In this document: one piece after another, positions 54,964 to 62,079 of the stretch
How the letters are laid out: each line of letters starts with the position of its first letter
Position numbering within the stretch: the stretch's first letter is position 1
NCBI RefSeq assembly: GCF_011305535.1
Contig: NZ_CP049905.1
Span: 1,312,001 to 1,376,000 of the forward strand
Origin: Diaphorobacter sp. HDW4B
Lineage (GTDB): Bacteria > Pseudomonadota > Gammaproteobacteria > Burkholderiales > Burkholderiaceae_C
DNA length: 64,000 bases
Direction: 5' to 3'
Notes under the pieces: generated by a model
What the model was told of the DNA's origin: nothing
Database searches by the model: none
Seen by the model: only the letters and a program-made list of their open reading frames with translations
Program-made: the position numbers and the translations under genes

Positions 54964-56697
54964 GTGAAGCATTTGTTGAATCTTTTAGCCGCCATCGCGT
55001 TACTAGTGTGGGGAAGCCACCTCGTGCGAACCGGCGTGCTGCGCGTTTTTGGCGCAAACCTCCGTTCCCTTCTGGCCCGCAGCATGGGCAACCGCTTCAC
55101 CGCGGCGCTCTCGGGCATGGGCGTCACGGCGCTGGTGCAGTCGAGCACGGCCACGTCGCTGATGACCTCGTCCTTCGTCGGCCAGGGCCTGATCGCGCTG
55201 CCCGCCGCGCTCGCGGTGATGCGCGGTGCGGACGTGGGCACGGCGCTCATGTCGGTGCTGTTCTCGGTCGATCTTTCCTGGCTTTCGCCGGTCTTCATTC
55301 TGGTCGGCGTGATCCTGTTCGTCACGCGCCAAGCCAGCACCGCAGGCCGCGTGGGGCGCGTGTTCATCGGCCTCGGCCTGATGCTGATGGCGCTCGAAAT
55401 GGTGGTGCAGGCGAGCGAACCCATGTTGGCCTCGCCCATCATCAAGGCCATGCTCAACTCCATCAGCAGCGACATCTTCATGGAGCTGGTGATGGGCTGC
55501 GTGCTCGCGGTGGTGGCGTATTCCAGCCTCGCCATCGTGCTGCTGATCTCGGCGATGGCGGCATCCAATGTGGTGCCGGTCGATGTGGCGCTGGGCTTGG
55601 TGCTCGGTGCCAATCTCGGCAGCGGCCTGCTGGCCGTGCTGACCACCGCGAAGTCGGCCGTCGAAGTGCGCCAGGTCACCGTGGGCAACATGGTGTTCAA
55701 GGTGCTTGGCGTGATCGTCATGACGCCCTTCATCGGCGCGTGGATGAAGTATGTGCAGCCGCTGCTGCCCAACGTCGGGCAGAGCGTGGTGCTGTTCCAT
55801 CTGGCGTACAACGTGATCATCAGCATCGGCTTCATCGGCTTCACGCAATGGGTGGCCGACCTGATGACCAAGCTGATGCCCAAGCCCGTCGAAGACAAGC
55901 CACGGCGTCCGCATCACCTCGACCCGTCCGCGCTGTCCACACCATCGCTCGCCATCTCCTGCGCCGCGCGCGAGGCGCTGTATCAGGCCGACGTGGTGGA
56001 GACCATGCTCACCGGCATGCTCGACGTGATTCAAAAGAACGACGAACAGCAGGCCGAACGCATCCGCAAGATGGACGACGAGGTCGACCAGCTCTACTCC
56101 GCCATCAAGTACTACCTCACCAAGATCTCGCGCGAGGCGCTGGGCGAGGAAGAAAGCAAGCGCTGGGCCGACATCATCAGCTTCACGATCAACATGGAGC
56201 AGATCGGCGACATCATCGAGCGCGTGATCATCGACATCGAAGACAAGAAGATCAAGAAGGGCCGCAAGTTCTCCGAAGCCGGCATGGCCGAAATCACCGA
56301 ACTGCACACCCGCTTGGTGAACAACCTGCGTCTTGGCATGAGCGTGTTTTTGAACGGCAACGTGCGCGACGCCAAACGCCTGCTCGAAGAAAAAGTGCGC
56401 TTCCGCGACCTGGAACGCACCTACTCCACCACCCATCTGGCGCGCCTGTCGGAAAACACGATGCAAAGCATCGAGACCAGCTCGCTGCACATCGACCTGA
56501 TCAGCGACCTCAAGCGCATCAACTCGCTGATCTGCTCGATCGCCTATCCCATATTGGAATCCGCCGGAGAACTGGTCCCCAGCCGCGTGAAGGCATTCAA
56601 CGAAGCCTCTGCGGCAGCGGCCGCCGCACCTTCCACCACATTGGCCCAGCCCACCGGCGCAGTAGCCGACCACCGCCAACCCCGCAGCGCAATCTGA
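54964..56697 (+). CDS. Na+/phosphate cotransporter family protein with PhoU-like tail
   Basis: This 577-residue protein has two inverted NptA/SLC34-type halves with QSSTATSLM in the first and LGANLGSG in the second, about eight membrane helices in all, and a helical PhoU-like C-terminal domain (about 320-540) with EMGQIGDIIERVI-type sequence (INMEQIGDIIERVIID). It should move phosphate with sodium or control phosphate flux. The start is a GTG at 54964. Confidence 0.9.
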   Translation: MKHLLNLLAAIALLVWGSHLVRTGVLRVFGANLRSLLARSMGNRFTAALSGMGVTALVQSSTATSLMTSSFVGQGLIALPAALAVMRGADVGTALMSVLFSVDLSWLSPVFILVGVILFVTRQASTAGRVGRVFIGLGLMLMALEMVVQASEPMLASPIIKAMLNSISSDIFMELVMGCVLAVVAYSSLAIVLLISAMAASNVVPVDVALGLVLGANLGSGLLAVLTTAKSAVEVRQVTVGNMVFKVLGVIVMTPFIGAWMKYVQPLLPNVGQSVVLFHLAYNVIISIGFIGFTQWVADLMTKLMPKPVEDKPRRPHHLDPSALSTPSLAISCAAREALYQADVVETMLTGMLDVIQKNDEQQAERIRKMDDEVDQLYSAIKYYLTKISREALGEEESKRWADIISFTINMEQIGDIIERVIIDIEDKKIKKGRKFSEAGMAEITELHTRLVNNLRLGMSVFLNGNVRDAKRLLEEKVRFRDLERTYSTTHLARLSENTMQSIETSSLHIDLISDLKRINSLICSIAYPILESAGELVPSRVKAFNEASAAAAAAPSTTLAQPTGAVADHRQPRSAI

Positions 56698-56807
56698 CCC
56701 ATCTCGCGAAATCGCGAGATGCAGCACGAGCGCAGCGAAGTGCCGAATCACACCTCTTCCAGACTGACTTGCGGCAAGCTGTTTGAACGGAGCGCCTACG
56801 GCGCGCA

Positions 56808-56905
56808 GTGAGTTTTGCCGCAGGTATTGAAAAGCGATTTTTGGTGACTTTTTGGCGCAAGCAAAAAGTTACTCGCCCGCCGGGGCGAGACCCGGCACCC
56901 GCTCT
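56808..56905. repeat. Putative dispersed intergenic repeat
   Basis: The stretch contains GGTGACTTTTTGGCGCAAGC, then AAAAAGTTACTCGCCCGCCGGGGCGAGACCCGGC. One frame reads VTFWRKQKVTRPPGRDPA, a pattern I associate with small interspersed repeats in beta- and gamma-proteobacterial genomes rather than with a gene. There is also a short CGCCCGCCGGGGCG hairpin. Only this one copy is in the window, so the repeat status is inferred. The gap 56698-56915 holds nothing else. Confidence 0.4.
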
Positions 56906-56915
56906 CAAACCAATC

Positions 56916-57926
56916 TCAGGCCTTGGAAGCCTTCCCCTCTTCCAGCTTCTCCGAAGCCTCGTCGGGACGACGCGCATACCTCTGCGCAATCACAGCACAC
57001 ACCATGAGTTGCATCTGATGAAAGATCATCAACGGCAACACAATCATGCCCGCTTCAGCAGAAGAAAAAATCGCCTTGGCCATAGGCACACCACTGATCA
57101 GACTCTTCTTGGAACCGCAGAACACGATGGTGATTTCATCTTCCTTGCTGAACCCAAGCAGACGCGACAACCAGGTCGTGAGCGTGAGCACCAAGGCCAG
57201 AATCACCGCGCACACCACCAGCAGACCAGCCAATGCCGTCAGCGGCAGTTGACGCCAGATGCCAGCAACCACCGCCGCGCTGAACGCCGTGTAGACCACC
57301 AGCAGGATGGAGCCCTGATCGACGACCTTGAGCAGCTTGGCGTTGCGCTTGACGAAGTCGCCGATCCAAGGACGCAGAAAGTGACCGGCCAGGAATGGCA
57401 GCAGCAGTTGCAGCATGATTTTGCCGATGCTGCCGAGCACGTCTTGCTGCGCTTCGCCCGCTTGTGGCAGCAGCAGTTTGACCAGCAACGGCGTGATCAC
57501 GATGCCCAGCAGCGTGGAGCCCGAAGCGCTGCAGATCGCAGCAGGCATGTTGCCGCGCGCCATGGCGGTGAAGGCAATCGCCGACTGCACCGTGGCGGGC
57601 AGGATGCACAGATACAGCACGCCGGTGTACATCTGCGGCGTGACCAGCGGCTCCAGCACGGGGCGCAGCACCACGCCGATCACCGGGAAGACCACGAAGG
57701 TGGTGGCGATCACCAGCAGGTGCAGCCGCCAGTGGCCCACACCCGCGATGATGGCGTCGCGCGAGAGCTTGGCGCCGTGCAGAAAGAACAGCAGCGCGAC
57801 GCAGACCGTCGTCAGCCCTTCGAAGAAATGGGCCGCCTGTCCGGAGACAGGCACAAAGCTGGCGAGCGCCACCGTGGTGACGAGCATCAGCAGAAAGTTG
57901 TCGGGAAGAAATCGGGAGCGAGCCAT
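56916..57926 (-). CDS. Bile acid:sodium symporter family protein (YfeH-like)
   Basis: This 336-residue membrane protein has nine to ten hydrophobic helices and BASS/SBF-like motifs: FFLHGAKLSRDAI, LPATVQSAIAFTAMARGNMPAAICSASGSTLLG and FCGSKKSLISGVPMAKAIF, the last two matching the sodium-site crossover regions. It resembles the YfeH subgroup; the substrate is unknown and is probably not bile acid. It is divergent from a LysR gene, its likely regulator. Confidence 0.9.
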   Translation of the reverse strand: MARSRFLPDNFLLMLVTTVALASFVPVSGQAAHFFEGLTTVCVALLFFLHGAKLSRDAIIAGVGHWRLHLLVIATTFVVFPVIGVVLRPVLEPLVTPQMYTGVLYLCILPATVQSAIAFTAMARGNMPAAICSASGSTLLGIVITPLLVKLLLPQAGEAQQDVLGSIGKIMLQLLLPFLAGHFLRPWIGDFVKRNAKLLKVVDQGSILLVVYTAFSAAVVAGIWRQLPLTALAGLLVVCAVILALVLTLTTWLSRLLGFSKEDEITIVFCGSKKSLISGVPMAKAIFSSAEAGMIVLPLMIFHQMQLMVCAVIAQRYARRPDEASEKLEEGKASKA

Positions 57927-58002
57927 GACGAGAACCGGGGCCCAAGGGGCCTGTTATTGAGTACTGGGACCGGATTGGACCTGATCGGCCACACAAAGTA
58001 AA

Positions 58003-58017
58003 ATCGATTTATCTGAT
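58003..58017. promoter_or_regulatory. Candidate LysR-type box (T-N11-A)
   Basis: ATC-N9-GAT at 58003-58017 gives T58004-N11-A58016. It sits in the 110-base gap between the divergent symporter and LysR genes, the usual place for autoregulation and target control. Confidence 0.5.
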
Positions 58018-58036
58018 AATTTCATGAGTCTGAATC

Positions 58037-59008
58037 ATGAATGTGACCTTGCGCCAGTTGCAGGTGTTTCTCTCGGTGGCGGAAACGCGCAATTTCAGCC
58101 GTACGGGCGATCTCATCGGCCTGACCCAACCGGCGGTGAGCCGCAGCATCACCGAGTTGGAAGCGCAGCTCGGCCTGCAACTCGTGAACCGCACGACGCG
58201 CGAAGTCGAACTGACCGACGCGGGTCGCAGTCTCGCCACGCGGCTGCCGCGCGTGCTCGATGATCTGGACACCACGCTGCTCGATGTCGCAGGCATGGCG
58301 ACCGCACGGCGCGGACGCGTGCGCGTGGCAAGCAGCCCCACGCTGTCGGCCAATCTGATGCCCGAATGCATTGCGCTGTGCCACGAACTGCATCCGGGCA
58401 TGGAGCTGATGCTGCTCGACCGCGTGCAGAACGCGACGCTGGCCAGCGTGCTGTCGGGCGAGGTGGATTTCGGCGTGGTGATCGATCCCGAGGAACGCGA
58501 GGCGCTGACCTGCGAGACGATTCTGAGCGAGCCGTTTCTGCTGGCCTGCCCGAGCGATCATCGGCTTGCTCTGAAGAAAACGGTGAACTGGAGCGATCTG
58601 AATGGCGAGTCACTGGTGCTGCTCGATCACGCATCGGGCAGTCGGCGGCTGATCGACGATGTGCTCTCCAAGCTCGGCGTGCAATGCACGGTGGCGCAGG
58701 AAGTGGGCCACAGCACCACGATTTTTCGGATGTTGGAAGCGGGCTTGGGCGTGGCGGTGATTCCCCAAATGGCGCTGCCGCCGCAAGGCTTCGCCAAGGA
58801 TTCCGGACTCACCGTGCGCCCGCTCACGCCGCGCATGGACCGGCAGGTGATGCTGGTGCAACGCCGCAATCGCGCGCTCTCGCCATTGGCGCAAACAGCT
58901 TGGCAACTGGTGCGCGAACAGGCGGCCAAGCTCGGTGATGCAAGCCCCGAACCCGCACGCAAAGTCTCAAATACGAAAACGAAGAAGGCTGCTCACCAGC
59001 CGAAGTAA
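58037..59008 (+). CDS. LysR-family transcriptional regulator
   Basis: This 323-residue regulator has the N-terminal winged HTH (TLRQLQVFLSVAETRNFSRTGDLIGLTQPAVSRSITELEAQLG) and a two-lobe effector domain starting RRGRVRVASSPTLSANLMPE. It ends with a basic tail (TKTKKAAHQPK). It likely controls the divergent symporter. It overlaps the convergent NUDIX gene by 16 bases. Confidence 0.93.
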   Translation: MNVTLRQLQVFLSVAETRNFSRTGDLIGLTQPAVSRSITELEAQLGLQLVNRTTREVELTDAGRSLATRLPRVLDDLDTTLLDVAGMATARRGRVRVASSPTLSANLMPECIALCHELHPGMELMLLDRVQNATLASVLSGEVDFGVVIDPEEREALTCETILSEPFLLACPSDHRLALKKTVNWSDLNGESLVLLDHASGSRRLIDDVLSKLGVQCTVAQEVGHSTTIFRMLEAGLGVAVIPQMALPPQGFAKDSGLTVRPLTPRMDRQVMLVQRRNRALSPLAQTAWQLVREQAAKLGDASPEPARKVSNTKTKKAAHQPK

Positions 59009-59814
59009 TCGGCCAGCAGCAACGCGGCCTCGGGCGTGAACTCGCCACGCGCGAGATGGTCGTGCACCACGGCGGTGGTCCACAACTCGAAGCGCTCGAC
59101 CTCGCCATCCTGATTCGCGGGCTCGATATGAGCAGGCACAACTGCGCTGAACCAGTCGATGCGCTCGCGCATGTAGCCCGCGTTGTTTTCTTCTTCCGCA
59201 GGCTGCTGGAAGTCCACATGGCCGCCATGGCGCAGGCTCTGCAGATCGGCGATGCGCAGGCCCGCCTCTTCCCAGGTCTCGCGCTCCAGCGCCTGTTCGA
59301 GCGAATCGGCAGCCGACACCATGCCGCCCATCAGAGTGTCCCACATGCCCGGATTGTTGGCCTTGTTGAAGGCACGCTGCTGCACCCACATGCGGCCATC
59401 GGGCGCGGTGCCGATCAGGTGAACCGCGCAAGTTGCAATCGCCAAAGGCCGCACCAGCCCGCGCTCGATCATGCCGATGCGCTTGCCGTCTTCGTTGCAC
59501 ACGACCAGTTGCTCGTTGCGCCACGGGCCATTCAAACCCAGTTCGCGCATGGCCTGCGCGAGCGTGTTCATGGCTTGCGTGGCGTTGCCGTTGGCGCTTT
59601 GCAGATGCCACGCGGCATCATGAAAAAACAGGCGATGACCACCGGGCAGATGCTCGACGATGCGATCCATCACCACCGTTTCCACCGATCCCACATCCTC
59701 CCCATCAACCACGAACGGCATGCGCATGCGCAGCGTCGGGCGGTTGGCATGGGCGCGCGCAGCGGCCAGCCATGCGGGTGCGGTGGACGCTGCGGTCACT
59801 GCTGTTTCGTTCAT
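58993..59814 (-). CDS. NUDIX hydrolase with DUF4743-type N-terminal domain
   Basis: This 273-residue protein has the complete NUDIX box GGMVSAADSLEQALERETWEEAGL preceded by HLIGTAPDGRMWVQQRAFNKANNPGMWDTL. Residues 1 to about 120 match the N-terminal domain of thiamine pyrophosphokinase-like NUDIX proteins. It hydrolyses a nucleoside-diphosphate-linked compound not identifiable here. The ATG at 59814 is 2 bases from the oxidoreductase stop, so the two are co-transcribed. Confidence 0.9.
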   Translation of the reverse strand: MNETAVTAASTAPAWLAAARAHANRPTLRMRMPFVVDGEDVGSVETVVMDRIVEHLPGGHRLFFHDAAWHLQSANGNATQAMNTLAQAMRELGLNGPWRNEQLVVCNEDGKRIGMIERGLVRPLAIATCAVHLIGTAPDGRMWVQQRAFNKANNPGMWDTLMGGMVSAADSLEQALERETWEEAGLRIADLQSLRHGGHVDFQQPAEEENNAGYMRERIDWFSAVVPAHIEPANQDGEVERFELWTTAVVHDHLARGEFTPEAALLLADYFGW

Positions 59815-59816
59815 GC

Positions 59817-60803
59817 TCAGTCCAGCGTCAGAATCGTCGAGCCCGTGGTCTTGCGCGCTTCCAGATCGCGGTGTGCCTGCTGCACGTCCTTGAGCGGATA
59901 ACGCTGCTCGATGTGGATCTTCACCTCGCCGCTCGCGACCACCGCGAACAGATCGTCGGCCATGGCCTGCGTGGCCTCGCGCGTGCTGATGTGGGTGAAC
60001 AGCGTCTGGCGCGTCACGTAAATCGAACCGTACTTTCCCAGAATCGCAGGCGCGAACGGCGGCACGGGGCCGGACGCGCTGCCGAAGCTCGCCATCAGAC
60101 CGAACGGACGCAGGCATTCCAGCGACTTGTCCCAGGTGTCCTTGCCCACCGAGTCGTACACCACTTTCACGCCCTTGCCGCCGGTGATTTCCTTCACACG
60201 CGCGGCGAAGTCTTCGGTGTTGTAGTTGATGGCATGGGTCGCGCCGTTGGCGAGCGCCAGTTGGCATTTCGCATCCGAGCCCGCCGTGCCGATGAGCTGC
60301 AGACCCAGCGCCTTGGCCCATTGGCAAGCGATCAGGCCCACGCCGCCAGCCGCTGCGTGGAACAGCACAAAGTCGCCCTTTTCCAGACCTTCGACGGGAC
60401 GCGCTTTCTTCAGCAGATACTGCGCCGTCAGGCCCTTGAGCATCATGGCCGCGCCAGTCTCGAAGCTGATCGCATCGGGCAGTTTGCAGACCTGCATCGC
60501 AGGCATCACGCGCGCTTCGCAGTAGCTGCCCGGCGGGTTGGCGGCATAGGCCGCGCGGTCTCCCACCTTGAGATGCGAGACGCCCTCGCCCACTGCCTCG
60601 ATGACGCCCGAAGCCTCCATGCCGATGCCTGCCGGCATCTTGAGTGGATACAGCCCCGTGCGGTGGTACACGTCGATGAAGTTCAGGCCGACGGCCTTGT
60701 GGCGGATGCGGATTTCTCCGGGCCCCGGCTCGCCCACCTGCACGTCGACGAGTTGCAGTTCTTCGGGACCACCGTGTTGACGGATCTGGACGGCGAGGCT
60801 CAT
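59817..60803 (-). CDS. NADPH:quinone oxidoreductase (QOR family)
   Basis: This 328-residue zinc-independent medium-chain reductase has the NADPH-binding region LFHAAAGGVGLIACQWAKALG and the N-terminal VGLNFIDVYHRTGLYPLKMPAGIGMEASGVIEAVG, both diagnostic of quinone oxidoreductase 1-type proteins. It reduces quinones or reactive enones. AAGGAGA precedes the ATG at 60803. Its upstream region has a triple 11-base repeat. Confidence 0.93.
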   Translation of the reverse strand: MSLAVQIRQHGGPEELQLVDVQVGEPGPGEIRIRHKAVGLNFIDVYHRTGLYPLKMPAGIGMEASGVIEAVGEGVSHLKVGDRAAYAANPPGSYCEARVMPAMQVCKLPDAISFETGAAMMLKGLTAQYLLKKARPVEGLEKGDFVLFHAAAGGVGLIACQWAKALGLQLIGTAGSDAKCQLALANGATHAINYNTEDFAARVKEITGGKGVKVVYDSVGKDTWDKSLECLRPFGLMASFGSASGPVPPFAPAILGKYGSIYVTRQTLFTHISTREATQAMADDLFAVVASGEVKIHIEQRYPLKDVQQAHRDLEARKTTGSTILTLD

Positions 60804-60832
60804 GGCAGGAATCTCCTTGTTCGTTGTGTGTT

Positions 60833-60865
60833 GGGACATTGCAGGGACATTGCAGGGACATTGCA
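60833..60865. repeat. Three tandem copies of an 11-bp unit
   Basis: GGGACATTGCA occurs three times head to tail without error (60833-60843, 60844-60854, 60855-60865), between the divergent quinone oxidoreductase and EamA genes. One helical turn per unit puts the copies on one DNA face. Confidence 0.85.
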
Positions 60866-60970
60866 GATGTTCGACTCCTATGCTGCCACGAAAAGAACAC
60901 CCGCGCCCGCGTCGGCCCTCCCGCGCCGTGGAATGCAAAGGGTGGCCGCGCTCCCTACAATCCCCGTCTC

Positions 60971-61870
60971 ATGTCTCAAAAAATAGCACCCGGCACCATG
61001 GCCATGCTGACGCTCGCGCCGCTCCTTTGGGCAGGCAACGCGGTCACCGGCAAACTGGTCCATGACCTCATTCCTCCTGCCACGCTGAATTTCGTTCGCT
61101 GGACACTCGCCTTTCTCATCCTGCTGCCCTTCGCGTGGAAGGCCGTGAGCCCATCGAGCCCCATGTGGCAGCACTGGAAGCGCTACTGCCTGCTCGGCCT
61201 GCTGGGTGTGGGCTGCTACAACGCGCTGCAGTATCTGGCGCTTGGCACTTCGACGCCGCTCAACGTCACGCTGGTGGGTGCCAGCACGCCGGTCTTCATG
61301 CTGTTCATCGGCGCCATGTTCTTCGGCGTGGCTGCACGGCGCGAGCAGATCATCGGTGCGGTGCTGTCCATCGTCGGCGTGGTGCTGGTGCTGTGTCGTG
61401 GAAGTCTGGAGCAACTGTTTGCACTGCGGCTGGTGGTGGGCGATCTCTATATGGTGCTCGCCGTGATCTCGTGGTCGCTCTACAGCTGGCTGCTGGTGCG
61501 CACCAAGGAGCCCGCCGAAATCCGCAATGACTGGGCCATGTTCCTGATCGCGCAGATGCTGTTCGGCCTGGGTTGGTCGGGTGCGTTCGCGGGCATCGAG
61601 TGGTCCGTCGGACATCACGAGATTCTGTGGAGCTGGAAGCTCGCCGCCGCCATGGCCTTCATCGTGGTCGGCCCAGCCATCATGGCCTATCGCTGCTGGG
61701 GTCTGGGCGTGCAGCGCGCGGGGCCAGTGGTCGCGGGCTTCTTTATCAATCTCACGCCGCTGTTCGCTGCCGTGCTCTCGCTGGCGCTGCTGGGCGAGGC
61801 GCCGCATCTCTATCACGCAGCAGCCTTCGTGCTGATCGTCGCGGGCATCGTGATCTCGTCGCGACGCTGA
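60971..61870 (+). CDS. EamA-family (DMT superfamily) transporter
   Basis: This 299-residue membrane protein has ten hydrophobic segments in two EamA repeats, starting LTLAPLLWAGNAVTGKLVHDLIPPATLNFVRW and later GPAIMAYRCWGLGVQRAGPVVAGFFINLTPLFAAVLS. Members export metabolites such as amino acids. The ATG at 60971 is preferred; the frame upstream to 60824 crosses the tandem repeat. Confidence 0.9.
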   Translation: MSQKIAPGTMAMLTLAPLLWAGNAVTGKLVHDLIPPATLNFVRWTLAFLILLPFAWKAVSPSSPMWQHWKRYCLLGLLGVGCYNALQYLALGTSTPLNVTLVGASTPVFMLFIGAMFFGVAARREQIIGAVLSIVGVVLVLCRGSLEQLFALRLVVGDLYMVLAVISWSLYSWLLVRTKEPAEIRNDWAMFLIAQMLFGLGWSGAFAGIEWSVGHHEILWSWKLAAAMAFIVVGPAIMAYRCWGLGVQRAGPVVAGFFINLTPLFAAVLSLALLGEAPHLYHAAAFVLIVAGIVISSRR

Positions 61871-61878
61871 CAAACACA

Positions 61879-61934
61879 CTGACACCAAAGCGTCACAAAT
61901 TCGTCAACGCGCTGTCACCCTCGCTTTCTAGCAT
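61879..61934 (+). promoter_or_regulatory. Four-repeat Pho box and -10 upstream of the PhoX gene
   Basis: Four 7-base units at exactly 11-base steps: CTGACAC (61879), GCGTCAC (61890), TCGTCAA (61901) and CTGTCAC (61912-61918), with CAAA, AAAT and CGCG as spacers. This is the CTGTCAT-N4 direct-repeat arrangement bound by PhoB. A -10-like TAGCAT (61929-61934) follows 10 bases after the last unit, the usual PhoB promoter spacing. Confidence 0.8.
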
Positions 61935-62079
61935 CCGTGCCAGAGAGAGCAAGGGACGCGTAGGCGCATGAACGTACGCAGTCACCCAGCCATCCATCCC
62001 TTGCTTCTCGTTTCGATCTGCACGCATCCACCCACGCGGAGGTGCTGCATCAGTTTCACTACACCCAACGAAAAGCACG

